Of a stretch of DNA of 64,000 nucleotides, positions 1-10,480 are shown piece by piece. This DNA is from Rhodocollybia butyracea (taxonomy: Eukaryota; Basidiomycota; Agaricomycetes; Agaricales; Omphalotaceae): contig JADNRY010000028.1 of assembly GCA_015501585.1 (NCBI GenBank), positions 62,001 through 126,000 of the forward strand, in the 5' to 3' direction. The notes below the pieces were generated by a model. It saw nothing but the letters and a program-made list of their open reading frames with translations. It was not told the origin of the DNA and did not search any database. The stretch's first letter is position 1. Each line of letters starts with the position of its first letter. A program made the position numbers and the translations under genes.

Positions 1-37
1 GCAGAGAACCTCTGCCGTAAGATAAAGGAGAATTCAC

Positions 38-384
38 CAGGAAAAGCCATTTTTGCCTAGGTGACCCCAGAGTAGCCTAAAGCAAACTAGGTGACCTATG
101 AATCCTATGGCATCCTAGGAATTTGGGCTCGTCCCTTGCCAGTCAAGGCTCTTGAGGATTCCCTAGGCAAGCCTAGGTTTGCCCAGGTGCTCCTGGGGAA
201 CACCTGGGGAACACCTGGGCAAACCTGGGCAAACCTAGGCTTGCCCTGGGTTTGCCTAGGGAATCCTCAAGAGCCTTGACTGGCAAGGGACGAGCCCAAA
301 TTCCTAGGATGCCATAGGATTCATAGGTCACCTAGTTTGCTTTATGCCACTCTGGGGTCACCTAGGCAAAAACGGCTTTTCCTG
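38..384. repeat. 347-bp near-perfect palindrome (foldback element)
   Basis: The two halves are reverse complements of each other. The arm from about 38 to 190 matches the arm from 384 back to about 235 with only a few mismatches, for example at the outer gccA/Gttttt position and in the agtAgcC/agtGgcA stretch. The centre (about 180-240) is built from short direct repeats of gggcaaacct and ggggaacacct. The outer ends read CAGGAAAAGCC and GGCTTTTCCTG. I see no convincing target-site duplication in the flanks. It could be a foldback MITE or a non-mobile palindrome; the short ORF at 91-279 is a product of the palindrome and not a gene. Confidence 0.9.
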
Positions 385-2736
385 ATGTTGACAAGATGAA
401 ACACGGCTAGACACCATTTCCACCGATAACAGCCTCAAAGGTAAGTCCAGTAGGTCGAGGCGGAGATGGCTGACTGTCCAAATCAGTTTCAGAACCAAAG
501 AAGTGAGTGGAGTAGGAACACTCTTGAACTGGAGCTTCGACAATGGCTAGGCAACCGAAAGCGAAGAAAGATAATATTTTTAAAAAAAAGGAGACAAGAG
601 GCCAGAGTTAAAGACAGTATGCATTGAGAACACCATATACGATGAATCTGTCAATATGCGAACTGTCTGTGAAAATGGATCAATGTACCATGTTTCCTAA
701 CAGACGAGTCACCGAGTCCTTCAAACTCATCAGCAGATACTCTTGTTTCTAGGTACGGCCCTTGTGGCACCGTTGTGCTTTGATCAGCTAGGGAGCTGAG
801 AGATCACCACTGTAGAGTATGCGGTCATTGCCCTGGAAGATGAAAACAGCTGTATACGTAACGGAGTCTTCGTTACCGCGTTACTCGGAAAAAAAATTGA
901 GAGAAGTTTTGAGAAGTAATGACCCGATTTTTGAGCATCAAGCGAAATTGAGAGTGGCAGCCTACATCGGAGAACGGGGAGCGGTGAGGGCGACGAAAAG
1001 ATTCGAAGAGGGCAATTGGGTTTGGGGCGGGTGACAGGGGCGCTGTGAGAAGGGCGACTACCTCGACCACGGGTACATTGGTCAGATAACCGCGTGTTTC
1101 ATACTCTTGCAACACGAGCCCTACCTCACAGAACTCAATGTCTTTTGGTGATTCCTCAAGCGATAGCCACGACAGTGACTTCGAAGTACTGAACGGGAAT
1201 GAATCGTTGCACGATTACTATCCTGACCGAGTAATACGCAAAACATGCCGGAGTGTTGAGGTTGAGGATGCTCCACGAGAGGCATGAGCGTTCTGGGATA
1301 GTCAGGTAGGTCAGAATCAGAGTCGCCAGTAAAGCACAGACAAGATAATGGGGAATCAATTTGCTTTTGTCATTGGTTAGTTTGATTTATCCTTCCTAGC
1401 GAAGAGCAAGGGAACGGGGATGATTCTTGTCACTCAGTGCTTGAAATTTGTTGACCTTATGGGGCTTTATAACGGTGGCAAATCTAGTTAGAGCAAAAAG
1501 GGTCAACAGACGAAGCGGAATGTAGATAACGACACTTACTCATGATGCAGGAGTACTTGAGTATTAGTGACCCTCTTTTGTGGAGGTAATCAACGGAGAA
1601 CTTGGGTCCACTTTTGACTATCCATCTTAGGTCTTGAGATTTGGTAATGGTGGTACGCAGCATAATGCATAATGTATGAGGAAGGGATTGTCAGATTGGA
1701 GCTCGGAGGGATGGGCGAGGTACACTTTATGGAAGATTATTCATCCGATAAAGGTTCATCGACATCCTAATAAGAGCTGAGGTAACCAAAAAACAAAGGA
1801 AAGAAACATACCGGGTCCAAGTCTGATACGCTCGAACAATCCAAGTTCCAACAAGGAGAAAGGCTTCCTGAAGCGTACGTTGTAGCTCAGGTTCCTTCGA
1901 ATTTGTTTCAGATCCTTTGCATCACCCAACTGCTCCTCGCTTCAGGTTCAACGGTCTTGGAAATCCATGTAGCACCAGAAGGAATTTCTGCGCAGCAACA
2001 ACCAGATACCCTTCCTTCTTTCAGGAATAGTTTCGGCTTCGGCGGAGACTTTAGCTTAGAGCTACAGCTGTTACAAGGTCTATTAGAGCTGTTTGTAAGA
2101 ACAAAGATCATAAACTCTTTGCACAAAGCAAAAATAACACATTTTACGCACTTCCTTTACTTTTCCTATCCTTTGTCTGCCTCGCAAACAGGCTTAGTTC
2201 GCTTCTTCCCTTTACGATCTCGCTGAGTTAAGTATCGGTCTAGGCGCCTGTTTCGTCAGTCGTGATGCATGATCACGATGCATTGATGTGATCATGACTC
2301 ATCGACATCAACTCTTTCCTCCAGTTCCAGCTGTTCTAATCATCCTCGCAAGTTTTCAGATGCAAGAGTAGCCAAGTCGCAGCCTAGAAGGCCCGGAATG
2401 CTTGTAACCAACTAGCAATACAGAGAGAAAAGTAAGCTGTACACTAAATAGAGAGAAATGCACGAAACAAACCTGGCAAGACAGAGAGAAAAGTAAGCTG
2501 TGGCTCTGTCTCACTAGGTAGCTGCATGATATTGTGAGCGCGAGTCTCAGCTGAGACACGATGACTCACCTGAAATGACTTGACTACTTTCGGCCGTACG
2601 AGGCGGGTCAAGTCAGTACATTTCACTTGCGACCTTACGAGGTGGAAATGTTCAGGTGAGTGTGAAGCTGCCGCTGCAGAGGCTACCGACTTACTTGATG
2701 ATTAGACTCTAGTAATCCAAGATTAAATCTGATTAA
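385..2736. other. intergenic, no gene recognised
   Basis: Only short ORFs on both strands without recognisable domains or plausible splice partners. The longest (1903-2226 plus, 107 aa) overlaps an antisense ORF of 72 aa and shows no family motif. An imperfect direct repeat (gagagaaaagtaagctgt) occurs near 2420 and 2485. Confidence 0.5.
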
Positions 2737-3329
2737 AAACCGTAGGCCGCCTTACGAAAAAGTTAAGTTTGATGCCGGGCATGTGATGAACTCGGCAACA
2801 CGCATTGTCGTGTCGTCGCGTTGTAGTCCAATGTAACTTCTCTTAGTCTCTGTTTAGATACGTCGGGTCCTTGTAGGTTATTGTGGCTGATAATTTGTAT
2901 CATTACTGTAGTAATAATGGATATTTATGCCTTTTAAGCACTGTCTGAGGTGCGCTCTAGAGTTTAGTAGAGTGACAGTCATTGAAAAACAGAATTGCAC
3001 ATTAAGATCTAGAAAGTTAGGGCTCTTTGGACATCCGTTCTTTTAAGATACAAGTACACTGTTTCCTCTTTTCTTCGAGTTGCTGACACTTAGGCTGACT
3101 GAGCTCAGAGTTTGACATGCTCAAGGAAAGAGTTGCCAGCAGGTAGGGGGGATCCAGATACATATACTTAGCAGTAAACCATATTTATGGTCAGATTAGT
3201 TGGGTCAACAGATAGATAATGCTAGGTCAGTCGAGAACACAAAGCGTTGGATTGTGACATCATTGATATGCCGGCCTCATCACATGCCCGGCATCCAACT
3301 CAACTTTTTTGCGGGGCGGCCTAGGGTTT
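2737..3329. mobile_element. 593-bp MITE with TTAA target duplication
   Basis: About 60 bp at each end are inverted repeats with about 85% identity. The left end begins AAACCGTAGGCCGCC and the right end, read inward on the other strand, begins AAACCCTAGGCCGCC. The arms continue to match through the GATGCCGGGCATGTGATGA block. The tetranucleotide TTAA sits directly outside both ends (2733-2736 and 3330-3333), the duplication made by piggyBac-type transposases. The interior has no transposase ORF, so the element is non-autonomous. Assignment to piggyBac rests only on TTAA and the terminal inverted repeats. Confidence 0.75.
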
Positions 3330-4044
3330 TTAAAACAGCTGTCAAGTTGCGACTCTTGCGCGCAAGTATCCCGTGCATGGGAGTTTTGGGGCTGACAAAT
3401 TCCTTCACTGCAGACCTCTGTGATCCCAACACTTTACAAACTTTACAAAGACCAAGCACCTGGCGTTACGCGCGCACCAGTTGAAAGTGACCATCTGACG
3501 CCTCTGGACCAAATCGCAGACCTCAACGTTGAACATTAAACGTCCCTGTCTTGAATATATTGAAGCTTTCTCCCCAAGAGGAGAACGGGTTTCGAGTTTT
3601 CTGCCACCACCAAGTAGCCAGATAGCCCAAGATTAGAACAATGTTTTTTTCTAACGCGAAAGAATCTATCGAATCTGGAGATACTCTGGAGATACCCGGT
3701 CATATCCCGGGGCTTGGCTCATTAATCACCGTCCTGACATGTGAATCGAACACCCAGGAAGAGTTGTGGACTTTACCTGTGCATGAACAAGATTACTCAG
3801 GTAGGAAGTGCCAAAGGCTGTACGTGGCTCCGATCCTGGACTTGAGGTCCAGCAATCTGCTTTCGGTCCTTCTGCATGACACTGTTATTTGGGAAACACG
3901 TTATAATTGATCCGATTAATTAAGGGGCAGGTCAAGGTTCATCAATGCATCTTTAATGAAGCCACTTTTACACACTTTGAACCTAATCGTGTTTTATCAA
4001 AAGCGTGACCTCCTTTTCTCCTCAACATATACTCAACACTGTAG

Positions 4045-4050
4045 TATATA
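4045..4050 (+). promoter_or_regulatory. TATA box of the P450 relic
   Basis: TATATA followed by AGG lies about 50 bp upstream of the ATG at 4098, the expected place for a fungal core promoter. The stretch 3330-4044 upstream holds no gene I can support; one short ORF at 3641-3910 has no family features. Confidence 0.5.
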
Positions 4051-4097
4051 AGGTGGAGTAACGTGGAGACATAGAAAGTTTCCTTCGCTCATCTACT

Positions 4098-6296
4098 ATG
4101 GCTCCTGCCTCGCCTTTGTTTGCGACTTTATACGGAATTGCAGCTCTTGCGATAGCACTACTTTATTTCCTACCTCGCCGTCAGTCTTTTGTAGAGTCCC
4201 TTCCTCCAGGTCCTCAATCTCCAAGCATGCCCACTCTTGATGCCTGGGTTCAATATCAGCAGTGGGGAAAAGAATATGGTCAATTATCTACAATTACTTC
4301 TACCGATTCATGAAATCCTGATTTCCATGATACTCTTACAGGAGAACTTGTCTATATTCGCAAACATAACATGCTCATCATTAACAATGCTCATGTTGCC
4401 ATAGACCTCCTTGAAAAGTGTGCTTGTCTTTACTCAGATCGACCAATGACCCAAGTAATGAAATTGTGTGTCTGAACTGCTTTTCAAGTCATTGCTGATT
4501 TTTTACTATTGCAAAGGTGTGAAGCCGATAAGATACTTTCCATACAGGTGAACATCCTCGCTCGCCTCAGCTGCGCATTGACTAAGTAACCTTTCTTCAT
4601 ACTAATTCTGATTTGTATGAAATATAGAGATATTCAGATAGTTGGAGGGGAAACCGGCGGCTTTTCCAACAACGTTTTCATCAATCCGCCAGTAGTCGCT
4701 TCTATCCTGCTCAATATAAGAAAACCAGCCAGTATTTGCACAACATGATAACTCTACCAGAAGAGTTTATGCAGCACACCATGTCGTATATCCCACTGGC
4801 TTAGTTTGCACCAGGGCTAGCTGAATGACGATGGTTTCGCAAGACTCACTCAAGGACTCATATATTCTTCATTGTATGGGCTACACATTGATTCCAAAGA
4901 TCCTCTTGCCAAGAAGGCCGTAGAAGCTATTGCGTTGTTTGGACGAGCAATATTAGAGCCCTTCCCTGCCGTTGAATTATTTCCTTGGCTACGATTCATG
5001 CCTCCTTGGTTTCCTGGATGTGGGTTTCAACAGATAACAAAAAGATGTGGTGAAATTGTTGCGGAAGTAGACACTATCCCATTTGACAAAGCAGTAAATA
5101 ACTTGGCAAGTATGTTCTCAGACCGCTCTGCTGTTCTAATTTCTTTCATTCAGAAAACAGGTTCTGGGACATCCCTCATTGCTGAGCTAGCTCTTGAAAA
5201 TGAGGGAAAGCCTGCGGAGATTAAAAAGATCAAGGCAATGGGTACCGTCAGTTTTATGGGTAAGGCCTTTTTTTGTTTACACTACAAAATTCAACAACAT
5301 CAACTTCTCCTTGACTTCTCTCATCAGCCGGAGCAGATACGGTGCAAAATCTCTACTCAGATTGGGATCATTCTGTGGAACTTATTAATATTTGGCTTAC
5401 TAGATAATGTCTGCCATGAGCTCCTTCCTCCTCACTATGGTCCAAAATTCCGATGTTCAGTCCAAGGCTCGAGCCGAAATTGACCACATCATTGGGAGAG
5501 ATCGACTACCTATGTTTGAGGATCGACATTCCCTTCCTTATGTGGAATCCATCTATCGCAAAATAATGCGCATGCACCCAGCTCTTCCCCTTGGTATGAG
5601 ATCGCTGTTTTGAGGAACCAAGTATTTCTTAGGATTTTGTAGGGCTCTTCCATGTTTCAACCGAAGATGACTTTTACCGGGGTTACCATATTCCTAAAGG
5701 TTGTGAAAACTCTTTGCCCTCTGTTTGGTGTTGGTCTTAACATGCCTTCATTGAGGATGTGCAGTCATCCCCAATGTCTGGTGAGATCATGCCAGGCTCT
5801 TTACAGGTTGAAGCTCGTGAGCTGAAGGACATCCCTAGGGCTATGAATTGAGACCCCAATGTATACTCAGAGCCTGATACGTTTAAACCTGAACGTTTCC
5901 TGGACTCTCCAAACAGACCCTTTACAAGCATCAACAATATTCTTGCATTTGGATTTGGACGAAGGTTCATTGGTTTTTGTCCAATCATATCTCCTATCAT
6001 AACTCTGTGTTTTACTTTCTAGAGTTTGTGTAGGCCGCTACATGGCTGACAACACAACCTGGCTTGCAATTGCATCTGTCCTGGCCACATTGGATCTACA
6101 GAAGGCCAAAGACAGTGAAGGTAATGAAGTCGACATCTCAGGAGAGTACACTAGAACTTTCTTTCGGTATGTGTTTGCACATTGAAACCAATCAATGCCT
6201 CAATTTTAGTCACCCCAAGCCATACCAATGTTCCATTACGCCTCGCGACCTGCAAGCACGGGATTCGATTTTGGCAACAGCTACAGCAGACTGAGA
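4098..6296 (+). pseudogene. cytochrome P450 monooxygenase pseudogene
   Basis: The N-terminus has a hydrophobic membrane anchor followed by the proline hinge LPPGP. After a 5' intron the frame reads EYGELVYIRKHN and LYSDRP, typical of basidiomycete P450s. Further fragments give the WRGNRRLFQQRF helix C segment, a PERF motif and the haem-binding loop. The haem loop is split by an intron at 5965-6022; joining it gives FGFGRRVCVGR with the cysteine ligand present. The gene is broken. In-frame stops occur at 4802-4804 and 5849-5851, the latter probably TGG to TGA. The invariant glutamate of the K-helix ExxR motif is lysine (RKIMR, codon at 5560). Exon borders in the middle are uncertain. The family is clear; substrate and subfamily are not. 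Confidence 0.8.
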
Positions 6297-6299
6297 GAA

Positions 6300-6756
6300 G
6301 TCCAAGTGGCACTTTTCCTGTGTAGTATGTACTTGTACGGTGATTGTGCGATGGTACACTTTGACAATTGGATTCCTTGGATAAGTGCTTAACTCAGTCT
6401 TACTGCACAGTTACAAGCGGAGTTCCTGTGACTATAACAGAGTCTGATGTGCGTGCATTTCTCTATTGAGATGAGAACTCGATCCAATCATTCATTCCAA
6501 TAAGTACATATCGCAGACTTGGATAATTCTTCCTTCCTTTCTTTCAAGGTTCCGTGCTAGTGCGTCCACGGGTTGATCCTTCCATTTCTTCCAGCTCGGC
6601 CATTGGTATACTTGGTACCATAGTAATAAGTACCACCATACATCGCTTCCAAGCTGGAGTGTTGTGGTACCCCAGAATATCCTCCACCACACTTTCTTCT
6701 GCAGTCAGGAAGTTGTTAGTAGCCCAGGCTACTTTCTCAGATGAGCATCGTTCAAA
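6300..6756. other. intergenic, no gene seen
   Basis: No supported gene. A stretch near 6554-6582 (ctagtgcgtccacgggttga...) resembles 9819-9848 in the same orientation, so the two flank the DUF6535 pseudogene as an imperfect direct repeat of about 30 bp. Confidence 0.4.
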
Positions 6757-9338
6757 CTATACGTGCTCAGAGATAAGAAGATCTTGAATTTCGATGGAAG
6801 AAAATATTGAATATTCTCTCCAAGGATATTCTGGAAATACTATTCCATTGTATCCAGACCTTTGGAGCAGTGATTTCCAGACCAGTGAGGGAAGGTTCAA
6901 AGGTGTACCTTCCCCTTTATAGGTATCAAGGACCCATTTAATGGTGTTTTCAGCAGCAAGCTCTACCAGCTGTCCAGCATGAAAAAATTTCACCGGACTT
7001 AGCCCGAAAGCCAGTGCCAAAAGAGCAGAAGTGGTATCACAATTATGATCTGAGATGTTGTCCTCATAACTCCCACGAAGCTCTCGGTTGTAGAAAGAAT
7101 ACAGTGAAGGATACACAGTCACGGAGCCGAAATGGATTCCTGCACATAGCCAACCCTCCAACTCGTCTAGATTTGTCGAGGTGCATAGACATTCCTGTTG
7201 TAAATACTCGGCGCAGGGAACTGAATAAGCCGTGAGGCTTGAGAGATAGAGGAGAACTGGATAACTACTTTAGATACTGGCTTTGGAGAGAGCCTTATAT
7301 ACTGTACATACTGTATAATATTGCTAATACAATGAGTAAGGATACGGACATATGAACATACCGATCCGGCTACCTAATCTCCGGAGTTGCCACATTGGCA
7401 ATATACAACAATTCCTTGACTTGTGAAAGGGCAGAGAACTTGCGCATGACCTCCCTCTTTAGGTTTTCTGAAGTCCCGGGCTTGGTCCCGGGAGGAAATG
7501 CACCAAGTGACCGAAAAAGGACACTTTTTGCGGATCGATTGGTGGTATACTGGCTAAGCCATGCAAGAGCAGTTAAATCCTCATTGTGACGGTAGCAAGC
7601 TATCCAACACTCCCCTACTTTCAAAGTGTTACCCTTGTACAGCATGCGGTAATCTGGAGATTCTGAATCCAGGGGTCCCTTCTGGCCCAAGTTGTAGGCG
7701 TATATTACAATAGCATATACTCCCCAAAAGAGCCAGTATAGAACATGTGAGAAAAGCAGATGTGTGAGAGTTGTTCTGTAGGAGCACTGGATGATGAATA
7801 ATGGAAGAACAAAGGCCATGAGGTAAAGAACAACCACAGTCACAGAGATAGCACCAACAACATATGCTATAGTAGTGCTTAGAGGGATGAGAAAGATGAC
7901 AAGCCCAGCAAGGAATAGTATCAAGGCAAGATGAAGGAGGGTGGGGAGCATTCCGATGAAGGGCTGAACCCGCCACTTCTCAAGCCCATCAAAGCGGAAT
8001 TGCCGGATAAATGCTCGTTCCCGTGGTGTACCAGTGATAATGGACATATACTGACGAAGCCACTGTTGGATAATAAAATAGAACACGATATTACCACTCG
8101 GGATAATATATAGCACAACGGCAGAATAAAGTGAAAAGCACAATATATTCCGTTTGCCCCCTACAGCACTGAGAGAGGGGCAATCGGATGAGGTAGCGTA
8201 TATCTAGCTACTGCTTATATACTGGTAATGGGGGTGATAGGAAATAAGTACGCGTAAGTACGTGTCAATAATGAGTGTGAGATAACTATGAGCTTGATCA
8301 ATCATAACAATGATACTGATATCTTGTGATATCCAACAGCCACTGCTTTGCAAGTACAGCAAAGAGAGCAACAGAAAGTGAGATAACAAGGCTTGTAAAC
8401 CATAGACCATTGACCCATAGATCAAGGATCGCAGGGGAAAATGTGGCGCTGGTGAGAGGAATATTTAAGATGGCAGTACTATTCATATTTGCACGGACCA
8501 GCATGGTCAACTCGCTGAGATAAGAGGCGGAGAGCTGAGTAGAATCTTGAGACAGTGACTGTGATGTCTGTGCCATGAATGTTGTGAGGACAGCAGAGAA
8601 AAGACCAGCCTGTGAAGGCATCAGGAACTCCAATTTAGATGTGATGTGCCAAGGAGCATACAAAGACCAATAAGATATCCAGACTGTCACTCAGTTCTCC
8701 AACCATATCATTATCAAAAGCGGTTGCTTCATCATCATAGACCTTCCAAATGCGAGCTTCATCCCCAAGCTCATGATAACGTTCATCCTCCGGGTATTTC
8801 AGCATATAGTCGTAGCTAGCTACCAATCAATGATCAACTTCAACATTGAAACTAGATACGCGAAAACTATTGACATACCTGCCAAAGGATCTCGTATTGC
8901 GTGATCCTTTTTCAATCCAAACCGACGAGCCTTGAAAGGGCCATTTTTGATGCCCTGCTCTATCTTCTTCTCCGAACTGGTGACAGCTTGCTGTAAATCC
9001 GAGATTGCTTCGTGGAGGGAGCTCAAGATACTTGTGAGAGTACCAGCTGGATCAGATGCCTGGGTAGGCAGAGCATTATTTGGGGGATCAGGTGCTGCAG
9101 GGTGAGCCTCAGCTTGCTCTGTAGGTGTGGGTTCTGTTACTGGTATGGATATATTACTTGTTAGTTGAGATGTTACAAGAGCAGGGGCTGACAGGGCAGG
9201 GTCCAGACTAGATTGCAGTATGGAAGCCTCGCGTGCCTGCATCAGGGAATGAATACTACGCATGAGGGAGAGCATCTCCTCTGAGTAGTTCATCCCAAGT
9301 TGATTATTGTCAACAGAAGCCTTGGAAGGTTGCTCCAT
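6757..9338 (-). pseudogene. DUF6535 membrane protein gene, broken by a solo LTR
   Basis: This is a diverged paralogue of the intact gene at 21351-23643, with the same exon structure. Exon 1 is 8879-9338 (start at MEQPSK), exon 2 is 8668-8819 (152 nt, as in the paralogue) and exon 3 starts at 8609. The DUF6535 region with its membrane helices (LWFTSLVISLSVALFAVLAK and following) is readable. Exon 3 is cut after the codons for AKQW by a 275-bp solo LTR at 8064-8338. Coding resumes at RQYMSIITGTP. A second break occurs between about 7374 and 7195, where a 180-bp stretch with a stop replaces the paralogue sequence; an unrecognised intron is possible but no frame-consistent splice was found. The C-terminus is shorter than in the paralogue. 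DUF6535 proteins are common in Agaricomycetes and have no known function. Confidence 0.85.
8064..8338 (-). mobile_element. solo LTR, 275 bp, inside DUF6535 exon
   Basis: The element begins and ends with the inverted repeat TGTTGGAT / ATCCAACA, so it has the TG...CA termini of an LTR. It is flanked by the 5-bp duplication GCCAC (8059-8063 and 8339-8343), which reads GTGGC on the gene strand. Removing the element and one copy restores the uninterrupted paralogue sequence (AKQW-L-RQY). A nearly identical 275-bp copy lies at 47924-48198 in the opposite orientation with its own duplication. The internal TATATAAG box gives a minus orientation here. No internal retrotransposon sequence remains. Confidence 0.93.
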
Positions 9339-10480
9339 TGGTTGGTGTATGATGGGTAAAAGGTCAAAGTGAATCGACGGTGCAACTTGTAGAGAGCATT
9401 TATGGCAACTTTGTGGTGGGGGGTCGCTGGCAGGATGGAACGAGCGTTTATCACAAGCATTCATTGATAGCTGCACAATCCGAAATCACGTACAGTCACA
9501 TGTACTCAGACGAGTGAGTCGAGTGTGTTTATTTGCGACCACCCACAAGCCTGAGTCTCGACACGCTTGGGCCCGACCTCAGAAATAAGGTCACATATCT
9601 CAGTAACGGGTACATGCACAACCACTGCGGTCTTACTATCACAGAGCGTCCGGCGATAATCAACAAGTGGATAAGGTGGTCACTGGTGGAGGAGCTTCTG
9701 ATGCCAGCTTATGCACAAGAACCCACCCTGCATTCAGCCAAATTTATTGACAAATGAATTCACAGGCAGCGAAGAATGGTCCACCAGCCTCCTACTAAAA
9801 GGATGGAGAAAAACTGTACTAGTGCGCCCATTGGGTTGATACTTCCATGCTTAGATTCCGAATCAGAGTCGGTTTGGCAGTTTGGTAACTCAGAGCATCT
9901 CCAATTTCTGCTAAAAAGTTGGCGGTGACCAAGTTTGTCTCAATACTAACTCAATACTCGTAACGGGACCGCCCTCCTCCTCAAAACCGTTGCCTATGCC
10001 AACACCTAAAGAAATTCTTAACGTGATAGGTCATAAATAGTCTTTACTTATCATGATTCTTCGAGAACAATTAGCTTCAACACCCGTATCACCAACTGTA
10101 TGAACATTGTTTGCGTCCGAGTCGTCACCATGCTCAAAGTGTTAAAGTGCACATGATTTGTCAAGCTGGGACCGAACAGCAATCATGGTAATACTACGTA
10201 TGAGTTCACTACGCCAAAGGTGTTGTTAGGGCTAAGGTTCAGGATATTTTCTGTGTTAGGCTGCCTACTTCCGATTCGGGGGAGGGAAGCGGAGGCCCAA
10301 AACTACGCTCTTAAAAATTAAGTAATCCAAATTGAGTACAGTAATTGAGTACTGAACGTGAGCTTTACGTACTGTGGGTGGTACGAAGGTGTCTATCTAG
10401 TACCTTATCCGAGTCTACTCCCCATGTGGAGGTTTATTACGCCGACTGGAGCGTTTCGCTTCGGAACTCGCTCTTTTACC
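9339..10480. other. intergenic between divergent genes
   Basis: Spacer between the minus-strand DUF6535 start and the plus-strand APH-like gene. No supported gene. It presumably holds both promoters, but I see no clear TATA box. Confidence 0.4.

Noticed and set aside
91..279. 62-aa ORF at the left edge
   Set aside because: It lies wholly inside the palindrome and its sequence simply reflects the short direct repeats at the centre.
4290..4315. Stop codon after KEYG as a lesion of the P450 gene
   Set aside because: It falls within a normal intron; joining before GTCAAT and after TTACAG gives the conserved EYGELVYIRK.
6554..9848. Direct repeat flanking the DUF6535 pseudogene as a target duplication
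   Set aside because: About 30 bp with several mismatches and different distances to the gene ends; too weak to claim that the gene moved as a unit.
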